Shown: piece after piece, positions 1 through 7,889 of the stretch
How positions within the stretch are numbered: the stretch's first letter is position 1
How the letters are laid out: each line of letters opens with the position of its first letter
Assembly (NCBI GenBank): GCA_031553835.1
Contig: JAVBKX010000003.1
Span: 1 to 64,000, forward strand
From: JAVBKX01 sp031553835
GTDB taxonomy: Bacteria; Bacteroidota; Bacteroidia; Bacteroidales; Azobacteroidaceae
Direction: 5' to 3'
Length of the DNA: 64,000 nucleotides
The notes under the pieces: generated by a model
The model's database searches: none
What the model saw: only the letters and a program-made list of their open reading frames with translations
Told to the model about the DNA's origin: nothing
Translations under genes and position numbers: made by a program

Positions 1-753
1 ATTGTCAAATCAAATCGATTAAGAATTGATCTGAAGCTATCCATCCAGGCATTCGTTCTTTCAATTGTAAACCTTTCTTTGTAGAGTAATTCATCCAAAA
101 TGTAATATTCATCGTTGTTTCCTCCATTGCGATAGTTAAAATCGACATTGGGAAAAATTCCTTCTCTCAAGCATGTTTCTCTGAATATTTTGCAATCAAA
201 CCCAGAATCAGCATTGACAAACAACCCCTCTAAATGGATTTCTGCCTTAGTCAGTGTTTCAAACATCTCTGGAAGATAAACTTCTATTTGACGCAAATCA
301 TGATGATTATCTGCCACAGGAGAAGACATGGCTAAGGGTAAACCCTGATTGTCTGCCAGATAAAGAGCATTTGTTGTTTTTCTCTTTTTCCTTCCCTGAT
401 AAGCTACTTCTTCCCCTCCTCGAAGAGCCGTGGTATGGCTACCGTCTATAGATGCACTCGATAAATCCAAATACGATTTATTATTACATAAAAGATTTAT
501 CCAAGCCTGTTTCCAACTACCATCCTTACACCACTTTCGAAAGTGACCAAAAACGGTCTTATAATGCAGTACTACTTCTGAAAATAAACTTTGCACAGGT
601 AGAAACTCCCATTGACAGCCAGTTTTCAACTTGTAAAGTATACAATTGACGATTTCTATCAGACAACTCTTTGTCTTAAATCCGCGTTTTGCAACTGATA
701 AATAGAGGTATTATTTCCAAATTTATCGTATTTTTGTCTAATACTTGGTACAT
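1..753 (-). pseudogene. IS5-family DDE transposase, frameshifted and truncated by the window edge
   Basis: On the minus strand, an ATG at 753 opens a frame beginning MYQVLDKNTINLEIIPLF that stops at 676-678. The family-typical continuation SVAKRGFKTKSCLIEIVN is in another frame and then runs without a stop to base 1. The switch lies around 690-710, consistent with one extra base. The catalytic triad is visible: D in SIDGSHT, D in NADSGFD and E in IERTNAW, followed by the usual NAW-x2-SFR stretch of the DDE_Tnp_1 domain. The C-terminus lies outside the window. Some IS5 groups use programmed frameshifting, but I see no classic slippery heptamer here, so a disabling mutation is the simpler reading. 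A sequencing error is also possible. Confidence 0.8.
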
Positions 754-820
754 GAGGGGATATTGTTTTTGTTGTTTTGTCACTTACAAAACGTACCCTT
801 CTGTACTTTAGTATTTAAAA
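1..820 (-). mobile_element. IS5-like insertion sequence, partial, cut by the window start
   Basis: The first ~750 bases encode an IS5-type transposase read on the minus strand and running off the left edge. The promoter-side end of the element must lie between the start codon at 753 and the next gene at 862. I could not fix the terminal inverted repeat because the other end is not present, so 820 is only an approximate border. Confidence 0.6.
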
Positions 821-861
821 TCCTTAAAAGTCAAGATGACTTCTTTATTTAATTTTTGATG

Positions 862-1362
862 TTACAAAATTTCTTCGATCATTGTCTTCATCTTTTCTGT
901 TCCAGGATAGCCTGTGGTTTTGTGTTTCAACACTCCATTCGTATCATAAAACAAGTAAGTAGGAATGCCGGTAAAATCAAAACCATCTAACAAATAATCC
1001 CATTCTTCCTTTGTCAGGTAATAATGCTCGCCTCCGATTCCTTCGATCTTCTCTTTCCATAACCGTTGAGGAGAAGAAGCTCCGGCTATATATACAAAAA
1101 CAACATTCTTATCTTTCATTTCGTTTTTTATAATCCGATTTTCATTTATTCCTTTCAAACAGGGGATGCACCAGGTTGCCCAAAAATCTACTACCACTAC
1201 ATTTCCTTTATATTTGGATACAATGGCATCCATCAGATTTTCTTTGGAAACAACAGGAGTTTCATTCACTACCAAAACCTGTTTTCCCCCACCCAACCGG
1301 ATAATCTCTTCATTTTTCTTTAGTAAAACCTTAGCGATACTTTCATCTCCGAAATATGCCAA
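862..1362 (-). CDS. Thioredoxin-like (TlpA-type) protein, N-terminally short
   Basis: The product contains a thioredoxin fold with the active-site motif WATWCIPC at about residues 61-68, preceded by VVVVDFW and followed by the cis-proline stretch GIPTYLFYD. Bacteroidota TlpA-like thiol-disulfide oxidoreductases usually have a signal peptide or lipobox and an extra N-terminal domain, and total more than 300 residues. This ORF has 166 residues, no signal peptide and no ATG: the only start is TTG at 1362. The frame opens just after a TGA near 1390, next to the stop codon of the upstream LytTR gene. It may be a remnant of a longer gene, or may rely on coupled translation from the LytTR gene 26 bases upstream. 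Without a signal peptide the protein would stay in the reducing cytoplasm, which fits poorly with the usual role. Confidence 0.6.
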   Translation of the reverse strand: MAYFGDESIAKVLLKKNEEIIRLGGGKQVLVVNETPVVSKENLMDAIVSKYKGNVVVVDFWATWCIPCLKGINENRIIKNEMKDKNVVFVYIAGASSPQRLWKEKIEGIGGEHYYLTKEEWDYLLDGFDFTGIPTYLFYDTNGVLKHKTTGYPGTEKMKTMIEEIL

Positions 1363-1387
1363 TATATTTTCTTTCTGCTTGTCCGCT

Positions 1388-1762
1388 TCATTGCTTCTTT
1401 TTCACATAATGGATATAGGATTGAAGAAATGAGGATTGTCTTCTATGAGACACCGCAAACATCTTACGATCGGCCATCTCAATCGTCAACGTTCTATCAC
1501 AGAATTCATACCTCACACAATAAGCTAAATTAATAAACGTCGATCGGTTGCACAAGAAAAAATGAGACGGTAAATTATCGCAACAAGTTTGGATAGACAT
1601 AGACAAAGGTATGGGAGAAGTGCAATTCTTCAATTGCAACATAGAATACGGCCGGTCGCTGTAAATATACAACACATCATCGTATAGACAATTAAATACT
1701 TCCTTCTTCCCGGAAATAATCATCTTTTTGGAATCAAAAATTAGTTTTTTTGTATTTTTCAT
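1388..1762 (-). CDS. Stand-alone LytTR DNA-binding domain protein
   Basis: This 124-residue protein consists almost entirely of a LytTR (AgrA/AlgR-type) DNA-binding domain. The pattern includes a strand DVLYIYSDRPYSMLQL, then FFLCNRSTFINLAYC, where family members have (F)xR(I/V)HRSFLVN, and a closing strand TLTIEMADRKMFAVSHRR. It has no receiver domain and no membrane segments, so it would act as a single-domain transcription factor, possibly with a partner encoded elsewhere. It lies directly upstream of the short thioredoxin-like ORF on the same strand. I see no other target gene beside it. The assignment to LytTR is fairly secure; the regulated genes are unknown. Confidence 0.75.
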   Translation of the reverse strand: MKNTKKLIFDSKKMIISGKKEVFNCLYDDVLYIYSDRPYSMLQLKNCTSPIPLSMSIQTCCDNLPSHFFLCNRSTFINLAYCVRYEFCDRTLTIEMADRKMFAVSHRRQSSFLQSYIHYVKKKQ

Positions 1763-1961
1763 TTAATAGCATTTATGAGTTTCACATGGCAATATTTTGC
1801 GTTTTTCAATGAGCAGAGATAACTTATGAATAGAAGACGAAAAAAACTTTATTTTGACCCCATTCAATTAGTTAAATAATGTTAATTTTTTGACAAATTT
1901 GGCAATGAACAGATAAATTGATAAGAACATTCATCTCGTTCTATAATAAAATAAACCTTCG

Positions 1962-1969
1962 TACCTTTG
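1962..1969 (+). promoter_or_regulatory. Candidate Bacteroidota -7 box (distal, upstream of tatA)
   Basis: TACCTTTG matches the TAnnTTTG -7 consensus of the Bacteroidota primary sigma factor. It lies about 120 bases before tatA in a 324-base spacer (1763-2086) that holds no other gene I can support. I found no convincing -33 box. Confidence 0.4.
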
Positions 1970-2039
1970 TATTTTAACAAAAATCGGGAAACAATCCTAA
2001 AAAAAACAAAACGAGAGAAACAAGTTCATTAATTTTATG

Positions 2040-2047
2040 TACCTTTG
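2040..2047 (+). promoter_or_regulatory. Candidate -7 box for tatA-tatC
   Basis: TACCTTTG lies 39 bases upstream of the tatA ATG, a normal position for a Bacteroidota promoter. It is an exact copy of the distal box at 1962. The -33 region is weak. Confidence 0.55.
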
Positions 2048-2086
2048 CAGGTATATAAGGAAGTTTAATCTAAAATATGTAAGGAA

Positions 2087-2263
2087 ATGAGTCTCGGAAC
2101 AGGTGAAATAATTCTAATAGCGCTCGCCGTTTTATTATTATTCGGAGGAAAAAAAATTCCAGAACTAATGAAAGGCTTAGGCAAAGGCATCAAACAGTTT
2201 AAAGACGGAGTAAAAGGTATCGAAGACGACATCAATCCGGATACCCCATCTAAAAAAAGTTGA
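2087..2263 (+). CDS. tatA: Sec-independent protein translocase subunit TatA
   Basis: This 58-residue protein has one N-terminal membrane helix (residues ~6-20, EIILIALAVLLLFGGKKIP) followed by an amphipathic helix rich in glycine and lysine (MKGLGKGIKQFKDGVKG) and a short polar tail. The FGGKKIPEL hinge is the TatA/TatE signature. TatA oligomerises to form the passage used by folded proteins carrying twin-arginine signals. The start ATG at 2087 follows AAGGAA, and tatC begins 15 bases after the stop, so the two form an operon. No TatB is visible; minimal TatA-TatC systems are known in other bacteria, with TatA doing both jobs. Confidence 0.93.
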   Translation: MSLGTGEIILIALAVLLLFGGKKIPELMKGLGKGIKQFKDGVKGIEDDINPDTPSKKS

Positions 2264-2278
2264 TCGGATAGCGCATTT

Positions 2279-3121
2279 ATGTCGGAAGAAAAAGAAATGT
2301 CTTTCTGGGATCACCTGGAAGAACTTCGATGGGTCATATTAAGGTCGATTATTGCATTAGTTGTATTTGCGATAATCGGCTTTGCTTTTATGCCATTCAT
2401 TTTTGATCAAATTATAATGGCGCCTACTTCTTCCGATTTCTATTTGTACAAGTACCTTTGCAAACTGAGCACCTATACCTCTCTCATGCCTGATTTTTGC
2501 GATGACAATTTCCACGTCAATATCATCAATTATCAATTGGCTTCGCAATTTATGCGACACATGACATCATCGCTTTGGCTCGCAGTCATCTTCACCTGCC
2601 CCTATTTATTGTTCGAAGCCTGGCGTTTTATCAGTCCTGCACTCTATGAAAACGAAAAACGCAATATCCGTTGGATTTTCATCTTTGGCGCCATCATGTT
2701 TATCATTGGGTGTATTGTCGGATATTCCATCGTATTTCCGATGACATTACGTTTCCTGGCCTCCTACGAGTTGAGTTCGACCATCGAAAACCACATCTCC
2801 TTAGATTCTTATATGGATAATTTTGTGATGTTGGTATTTATTATGGGGCTTGTATTTGAACTTCCATTAATTTCATGGTTATTGTCCAAATTCGGATTGC
2901 TGACCAAATCTTTTTTCAAAACATACCGTCGCTACGCCATTGTGATTTTGTTAATTGCAGCCGCAATTATTACCCCATCGGGCGATCCTTTTACATTGAT
3001 GGTTGTATTCCTTCCCTTGTACTTACTTTATGAAGTCAGCGCCTTATTTGTCAAATCCGAAGCAAAAGAAGAAGAAGAAGAAGAAGAAAATTCCACGGAA
3101 ATTCCAGTCAATGCCGATTAA
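2279..3121 (+). CDS. tatC: Sec-independent protein translocase subunit TatC
   Basis: The sequence begins with the TatC signature FWDHLEELRWVILRSI, the cytosolic N-terminus that recognises twin-arginine signals, and has six predicted membrane helices. FVMLVFIMGLVFELP and the TPSGDP loop are further family motifs. At 280 residues it is longer than E. coli TatC because of an expanded first periplasmic loop (about residues 40-90) and a glutamate-rich C-terminal tail. It follows tatA in the same transcript. Its TAA overlaps the stop codon of the convergent cation exporter gene by four bases. Confidence 0.95.
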   Translation: MSEEKEMSFWDHLEELRWVILRSIIALVVFAIIGFAFMPFIFDQIIMAPTSSDFYLYKYLCKLSTYTSLMPDFCDDNFHVNIINYQLASQFMRHMTSSLWLAVIFTCPYLLFEAWRFISPALYENEKRNIRWIFIFGAIMFIIGCIVGYSIVFPMTLRFLASYELSSTIENHISLDSYMDNFVMLVFIMGLVFELPLISWLLSKFGLLTKSFFKTYRRYAIVILLIAAAIITPSGDPFTLMVVFLPLYLLYEVSALFVKSEAKEEEEEEENSTEIPVNAD

Positions 3122-4050
3122 TCGATCGAATCTTTTGTGATACCGAATTTTTCCGCATCGCGGCAATCACCTTTCGGTTCTACATGTACCACAATATCAT
3201 ACACATTATCTACATGATTCCGGATGCTGTCTTCCACCGCGTGAGCAATGCGGTGCGCTTCTTTCAGAGGAAGATCTCCATCCACTTCCACATCCAATAC
3301 AATCATATACATAGGGCCGATTTGACGAGAACGTACACGGTGGGGATTTTCAGCGCCGGGGACTTGTTCGGTGGCTTCAAATATTTTTTTGTAAATAGAA
3401 GTATCTTTTATTCCATCCATCAATACAATATTGGCTTCCCAAAAAATATCCCAAGATGTTTTAATGATAAAGAAGCTGATTAACAGACTTGTAATAGAAT
3501 CCAAAATCGGCAGTTTCAATACAAAAGTAAAGATCAAACCCAATAATACTCCGGAAGAAATCAACACATCATTCCGCATATTTTTTGCATTGGCAATGAG
3601 CATCGGGCTATTTAATTTTTTACCCTGATAAAATTGATTCCAGGCCAATATCAGCTTACCGAAAATAGAAAAAACCGTTACATAAATGGCAATGGTCGAG
3701 GGCATTTCTTTGATTCCCGGTTGAAAAATACTTTTACCTGAAGTGATCAACATTTGAATACCTGCAAAGAAAATAACAAAAGCGAGGAATTTAGTGGCTA
3801 CAGTATCGGCTTTTTCATAACCATAAGCATATTTGAGGCTTGGGGGTTTGTTGACGATTTTGGCTGCAAACAGAGTTACTAAAGAAATAATGACATCAGT
3901 TGCCGAGTCAATACCATCACTCAATACAGCCAAACTACCCGCAAAAACTCCGATCACGATTTTCAGAATCGAAAGAATCGCATTTCCTATTATACTTACC
4001 CAGGATGTGATGATCATCATCCGACTGCGATTGTTGTTCTGATTTTGCAT
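3118..4050 (-). CDS. Cation diffusion facilitator (CDF) metal exporter
   Basis: The 310-residue product has the CDF layout: six membrane helices (about residues 12-210) and a cytoplasmic ferredoxin-like domain (about 215-300) ending HAVEDSIRNHVDNVYDIVVHVEP. Helix 2 has the metal-site pair in SDGIDSATD (DxxxD). Helix 5 reads NAKNMRNDVLISS, so the position that is His in zinc-type HxxxD sites, or Asp in manganese types, is Asn here. The protein is expected to pump a divalent cation out of the cytoplasm in exchange for protons. The metal cannot be assigned from sequence alone. It is convergent with tatC and divergent from the CoA-transferase gene. Confidence 0.88.
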   Translation of the reverse strand: MQNQNNNRSRMMIITSWVSIIGNAILSILKIVIGVFAGSLAVLSDGIDSATDVIISLVTLFAAKIVNKPPSLKYAYGYEKADTVATKFLAFVIFFAGIQMLITSGKSIFQPGIKEMPSTIAIYVTVFSIFGKLILAWNQFYQGKKLNSPMLIANAKNMRNDVLISSGVLLGLIFTFVLKLPILDSITSLLISFFIIKTSWDIFWEANIVLMDGIKDTSIYKKIFEATEQVPGAENPHRVRSRQIGPMYMIVLDVEVDGDLPLKEAHRIAHAVEDSIRNHVDNVYDIVVHVEPKGDCRDAEKFGITKDSID

Positions 4051-4072
4051 ACCTGTTTCCTTAAAAAGAATA

Positions 4073-4080
4073 CAAAGATA
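4073..4080 (-). promoter_or_regulatory. Candidate -7 box for the CDF exporter gene
   Basis: On the minus strand the sequence reads TATCTTTG, an exact TAnnTTTG match, 22 bases before the CDF start codon. Confidence 0.5.
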
Positions 4081-4195
4081 GATAAGTTTTTAGGAAATTG
4101 CGTCCTTTTCCTGTCTTCAAAAATAATCAAATTAAACTTGAAAGACGAATCATGCAGAATATGGAACAGCATTTTTTTATTCCGAAATTATGGTG

Positions 4196-4203
4196 TAAAT
4201 TTG
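4196..4203 (+). promoter_or_regulatory. Candidate -7 box for the CoA-transferase gene
   Basis: TAAATTTG lies 58 bases upstream of the ATG at 4262. Together with the minus-strand box at 4073 it makes the 211-base spacer a divergent promoter region. Confidence 0.5.
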
Positions 4204-4261
4204 CAGCTTCAAAAAATTCAAAGGAATAATTTTTAACTTATTTTTACACTCAAATACAATC

Positions 4262-5743
4262 ATGGGTTTCAAATCTCTTACCGCAGAAGAAGCTGCAGGT
4301 CTTATTCAGAATGATGACGTAGTGGGATTTAGCGGTTTTACTGCCGCAGGTTGTCCCAAAGCTGTAACAATTGCTTTAGCAAAACGAGCAGAAGAAGAAC
4401 ACGCCAAAGGCAATCCTTTTAAAATAGGAATGTACACCGGCGCTTCAACCGGCGATTCCATTGATGGATATTTAGCTCGTGCAAAAGCCATTAAATTTCG
4501 CACTCCGTATCAATCGAATAAAGATTTACGCACAGAATTAAATGCCCGGGAAGCCCATTATTTCGATTTACACCTTTCTGAATTGGCACAATACCTGCGC
4601 TATGGCTTTTTGCCCCGGCCGCGTGTCGCTATTCTGGAAGCCTGCGATATAACAGACGACGGTAAAGTCACTTTAACTTCTGCCGTGGGTATTGCCCCTA
4701 CAATCGCTCACTTAGCAGACGTAATCATTATCGAATTAAATCATTATCATCCCAAAGCGTTATCAGGTATTCATGATGTATATGAACCGCAAGATCCGCC
4801 TGTTCGTCGTGAACTTCCAATTTACAAAGTCTGCGACCGTATTGGAACTGCCTATCTTCAAGTAGATCCGAAAAAAATTGCCGGAATTGTAGAAACTAAT
4901 CTTCCGAATGAAATTGGCGATTTTACTCCAACCGATGAAGTGACCGATCAAATTGGAAAAAATGTGGCTGATTTTTTTACTCGGGAAATCAAGGCCGGTC
5001 GAATTCCGGCATCCTTTTTACCAGTACAATCGGGAGTGGGCAATATCGCTAATGCAGTGCTGGGCGCGATGGGTTCCAACAAAGATATTCCTGCATTCGA
5101 AGTATATACAGAAGTAATACAAGATTCTGTGATCAAATTGATGCAATCCGACCGCGTTAAATTTGCCAGTGGTTGCTCGTTGACCCTGAGTACGCCCATG
5201 TTGCAGGAAGTATATGACAATATAGACTTATACAAGAAAAAAATAGTATTACGTCCGCAAGAAATTTCCAATAATCCCGAAATAGCACGTCGTTTGGGTT
5301 TAATAGCCATTAATACAGCATTAGAAGCCGATATTTTTGGAAATATCAACTCCACGCATGTAACCGGAACAAGAATGATGAATGGTATCGGTGGTTCGGC
5401 CGATTTCTGCCGGAATGCCTATTTATCTGTATTTACAACTCCATCTACAGCTAAAGATGGGAAAATCAGCGCTTTCGTTCCGATGGTATCGCATCAGGAT
5501 CACAGCGAGCATTCTGTCAAAGTATTGATTTCGGAATATGGAGTAGCCGATTTACGCGGCTTATCTCCGATTCAACGCGCGGAATCCATCATTGAAAATT
5601 GTGTACATCCCGATTATAAATCAATTTTAAGTAAATACTTAAAATTAGGAATCAAAGGACATACACCTCAAAATCTCGAAGTTTGCTTTGGAATGCACAA
5701 TGCTTTCAACAAAACCGGAGATATGAGAAACGTAGCCTGGTAA
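4262..5743 (+). CDS. Acetyl-CoA hydrolase/transferase family protein, probable succinyl-CoA:acetate CoA-transferase
   Basis: The 493-residue protein matches the class I CoA-transferase family of succinate/acetate type along its length. The N-terminal half carries GFSGFTAAGCPKAV. The catalytic glutamate is expected in the segment EVYTEVIQDS near residue 283, where AarC-type enzymes form a glutamyl-CoA intermediate. The C-terminal half has GIGGSADFCRNA and SEYGVADLRGLSP. The likely reaction moves CoA between succinate and acetate, or a related short acid, in acetate or propionate formation. It has its own promoter, and the next gene, 68 bases on, is unrelated. The exact acid pair is an inference. 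Confidence 0.9.
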   Translation: MGFKSLTAEEAAGLIQNDDVVGFSGFTAAGCPKAVTIALAKRAEEEHAKGNPFKIGMYTGASTGDSIDGYLARAKAIKFRTPYQSNKDLRTELNAREAHYFDLHLSELAQYLRYGFLPRPRVAILEACDITDDGKVTLTSAVGIAPTIAHLADVIIIELNHYHPKALSGIHDVYEPQDPPVRRELPIYKVCDRIGTAYLQVDPKKIAGIVETNLPNEIGDFTPTDEVTDQIGKNVADFFTREIKAGRIPASFLPVQSGVGNIANAVLGAMGSNKDIPAFEVYTEVIQDSVIKLMQSDRVKFASGCSLTLSTPMLQEVYDNIDLYKKKIVLRPQEISNNPEIARRLGLIAINTALEADIFGNINSTHVTGTRMMNGIGGSADFCRNAYLSVFTTPSTAKDGKISAFVPMVSHQDHSEHSVKVLISEYGVADLRGLSPIQRAESIIENCVHPDYKSILSKYLKLGIKGHTPQNLEVCFGMHNAFNKTGDMRNVAW

Positions 5744-5811
5744 TAACAAAATTTTCACGATTGTTTAAACATTATTGACATTATTAGGGTTATAATCTAA
5801 AATGTTAAATA

Positions 5812-6891
5812 ATGAACATCATGAAAACAAGTCATTCCTTATTGTTATTAATTATTTTATACCTGTTTCCGTCTATAATTTCAGCACAATCCGACGCCGG
5901 TGTTAAAATTATGCCTAAACAGGGAGATTTATATCACGAAGTCAAAAAACTAAACAATCCCTATGCATTACCATTGTGGGGAGAAAGATTAGGGCGTAAA
6001 GGCTTTTTATTACCCTACCCCATTGGTATTATGTTGAATGGCTACGCCGGTTCGCAAGACGTCACAATTTCAGGCTTAAGCGTAGCAATCAACGATAAAG
6101 ACGGGAATGAAGTAATTCCGACAATCGATCTTAATGACGTAGTGGGTTTTAGCGATGTAAGCGCATCGGTCAGGAATTTCAATATGCGGGCGGATTTATG
6201 GGTACTTCCATTTTTAGACGTATATGGAATATTCGGCAAAGCCTGGGTAGATACAAAAGTGGGTATCGGTTCCATTATGGATCAACCGGTTGATATTCAA
6301 ACTCAGGCTAATTTTGATGGATATGTATATGGAATAGGCGCCATGCTTACCGGAGGCATTCGTTCTGTCTTTTTTTCCTTGGATTTCAATCGGGTATGGA
6401 CTCATTTTGATGAAATGGAAAAAGACAATATAGCCATGAATCTGTCTCCTCGTATCGGATATGTGTTTCATATTAAGAACCAACCGGAGCGTAATGTCTC
6501 TGTCTGGACAGGAGCCGGACGAGTTTATCTAAATAATGAAACCGTAGGAAGCATTCCGTTATCTGAAATAGCTCCCGATATGGGAGAGCATTATCAAACA
6601 ACCACCTGGTATCAGGGTTTACGGGATGATACAGGAAAAACGCCGGCACAAGCCGCCAAGGATGAAAAAGTAGCTGATATGGTGGATGTGGTCGTTGCCA
6701 ATTTTGCTGATCAACATCAAGGGGATGTCATTCATTATTCGTTAAATAAACGTCCTTCCCATAATTGGTGTATGATACTGGGTGCTCAATTTCAATTAGA
6801 CCGGCACTGGCAGTTCAGAGTAGAATCCAATTTTCTGGGTGGTCGCCAATCGGGTTTGATTTCAGCCAATTACAGGTTTGGAATTTGGTAA
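5812..6891 (+). CDS. Outer-membrane beta-barrel-like protein of unknown function
   Basis: I do not recognise a named family. An N-terminal signal peptide (MKTSHSLLLLIILYLFPSIISAQ, starting from the second Met at 5821) is followed by alternating hydrophobic segments and loops typical of a small barrel. Examples are WVLPFLDVYGIFGKAWVDTKVGIG and GYVYGIGAMLTGG near the middle, and WQFRVESNFLGG...ANYRFGIW at the end. The terminal aromatic residue fits a beta-signal for outer-membrane assembly. The 359-residue length and the wide Ala/Asp-rich insert around 265-300 are features I cannot interpret. It stands between the CoA-transferase gene and fabD on the same strand, without obvious functional linkage. 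Confidence 0.65.
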   Translation: MNIMKTSHSLLLLIILYLFPSIISAQSDAGVKIMPKQGDLYHEVKKLNNPYALPLWGERLGRKGFLLPYPIGIMLNGYAGSQDVTISGLSVAINDKDGNEVIPTIDLNDVVGFSDVSASVRNFNMRADLWVLPFLDVYGIFGKAWVDTKVGIGSIMDQPVDIQTQANFDGYVYGIGAMLTGGIRSVFFSLDFNRVWTHFDEMEKDNIAMNLSPRIGYVFHIKNQPERNVSVWTGAGRVYLNNETVGSIPLSEIAPDMGEHYQTTTWYQGLRDDTGKTPAQAAKDEKVADMVDVVVANFADQHQGDVIHYSLNKRPSHNWCMILGAQFQLDRHWQFRVESNFLGGRQSGLISANYRFGIW

Positions 6892-6915
6892 ATATAATAT
6901 AAAAGTTATTTGAGA

Positions 6916-7785
6916 ATGAAAGCGTATGTATTTCCCGGTCAGGGAGCACAATTTGTAGGAATGGGACAAGATTTATATGAACAATCTCCCATTGCTAAAG
7001 AACTTTTTGAAAAAGCAAATGAAATATTGGGATTCAGGATTACTGATTTAATGTTTGCAGGAACCGATGAAGACCTGAGACAAACTAAAGTAACGCAACC
7101 TGCCATTTTCTTGCATTCGGTGATTTTAGCAAAAACCATGGGTAAAGATTTCCAGCCGGATATGACTGCAGGACATTCATTAGGCGAATTTTCCGCATTA
7201 GTTGCAGCCGGAGCTTTATCGTTTGAAGATGGATTGCGATTGGTCTATGCCCGTGCGATGGCCATGCAAAAAGCCTGTGAAGCAACTCCATCTACCATGG
7301 CGGCCGTATTGAATTTGCCGGATGAAAAAGTAGAAGAAATCTGTGCCGGAATTACAGATGTGGTTGTTCCTGCGAATTATAATTGTCCGGGCCAAATTGT
7401 TATTTCAGGAAGTGAGCCTGGCATTGATAAAGCTTGCGAGCAATTGTTAGCTGCCGGAGCCAAAAGAGCTTTAAAATTAAAAGTGGGAGGCGCTTTCCAT
7501 TCTCCGCTGATGGAGCCTGCGCGTGCCGAGTTGGCAGAAGCCATTAATAAAACTACTATTTCAAAACCGATTTGTCCGGTATATCAAAATGTAAGTACTG
7601 TCGGCGAAACAGATCCGGAAACGATCAAGAAAAACCTGATTGCACAATTGACTGCTCCGGTGAAATGGACGCAATCAGTACTACACATGATCGCTGACGG
7701 AGCTGCCGATTTTACAGAATTAGGACCAGGAAACGTATTACAGGGATTGATCAAAAAAATCGACGCCAGCGTTACTGTTCAATAA
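6916..7785 (+). CDS. fabD: Malonyl-CoA:ACP transacylase FabD
   Basis: FabD moves malonyl groups from CoA to acyl carrier protein for fatty acid synthesis. The sequence has the N-terminal PGQGAQFVGMG loop, the nucleophile motif GHSLGEFSAL with Ser at residue 88, the catalytic His in GGAFHSPLM (residue 195), and the conserved C-terminal ELGPGNVLQGL. The length of 290 residues is normal. I chose ATG at 6916 rather than TTG at 6910 because MKAYVFPGQ is the usual start for this family. A strong hairpin lies downstream at 7823-7864, so it probably ends its own transcript. Confidence 0.95.
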   Translation: MKAYVFPGQGAQFVGMGQDLYEQSPIAKELFEKANEILGFRITDLMFAGTDEDLRQTKVTQPAIFLHSVILAKTMGKDFQPDMTAGHSLGEFSALVAAGALSFEDGLRLVYARAMAMQKACEATPSTMAAVLNLPDEKVEEICAGITDVVVPANYNCPGQIVISGSEPGIDKACEQLLAAGAKRALKLKVGGAFHSPLMEPARAELAEAINKTTISKPICPVYQNVSTVGETDPETIKKNLIAQLTAPVKWTQSVLHMIADGAADFTELGPGNVLQGLIKKIDASVTVQ

Positions 7786-7822
7786 GAAATCCGATTCATT
7801 TTAATATGAGCCTGATATAAAC

Positions 7823-7864
7823 AAATGACCTCCGGTAGTGCAAAATCAACCGGGGGTCATTTTA
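7823..7864 (+). terminator. Intrinsic terminator after fabD
   Basis: AAATGACC(T)CCGGT pairs with ACCGG(G)GGTCATTT around a 12-base loop and is followed by a T-rich end. It separates fabD from typA, 26 bases upstream of the typA ATG. Confidence 0.75.
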
Positions 7865-7889
7865 ATAATGCAATTATAATATAAAGCGA

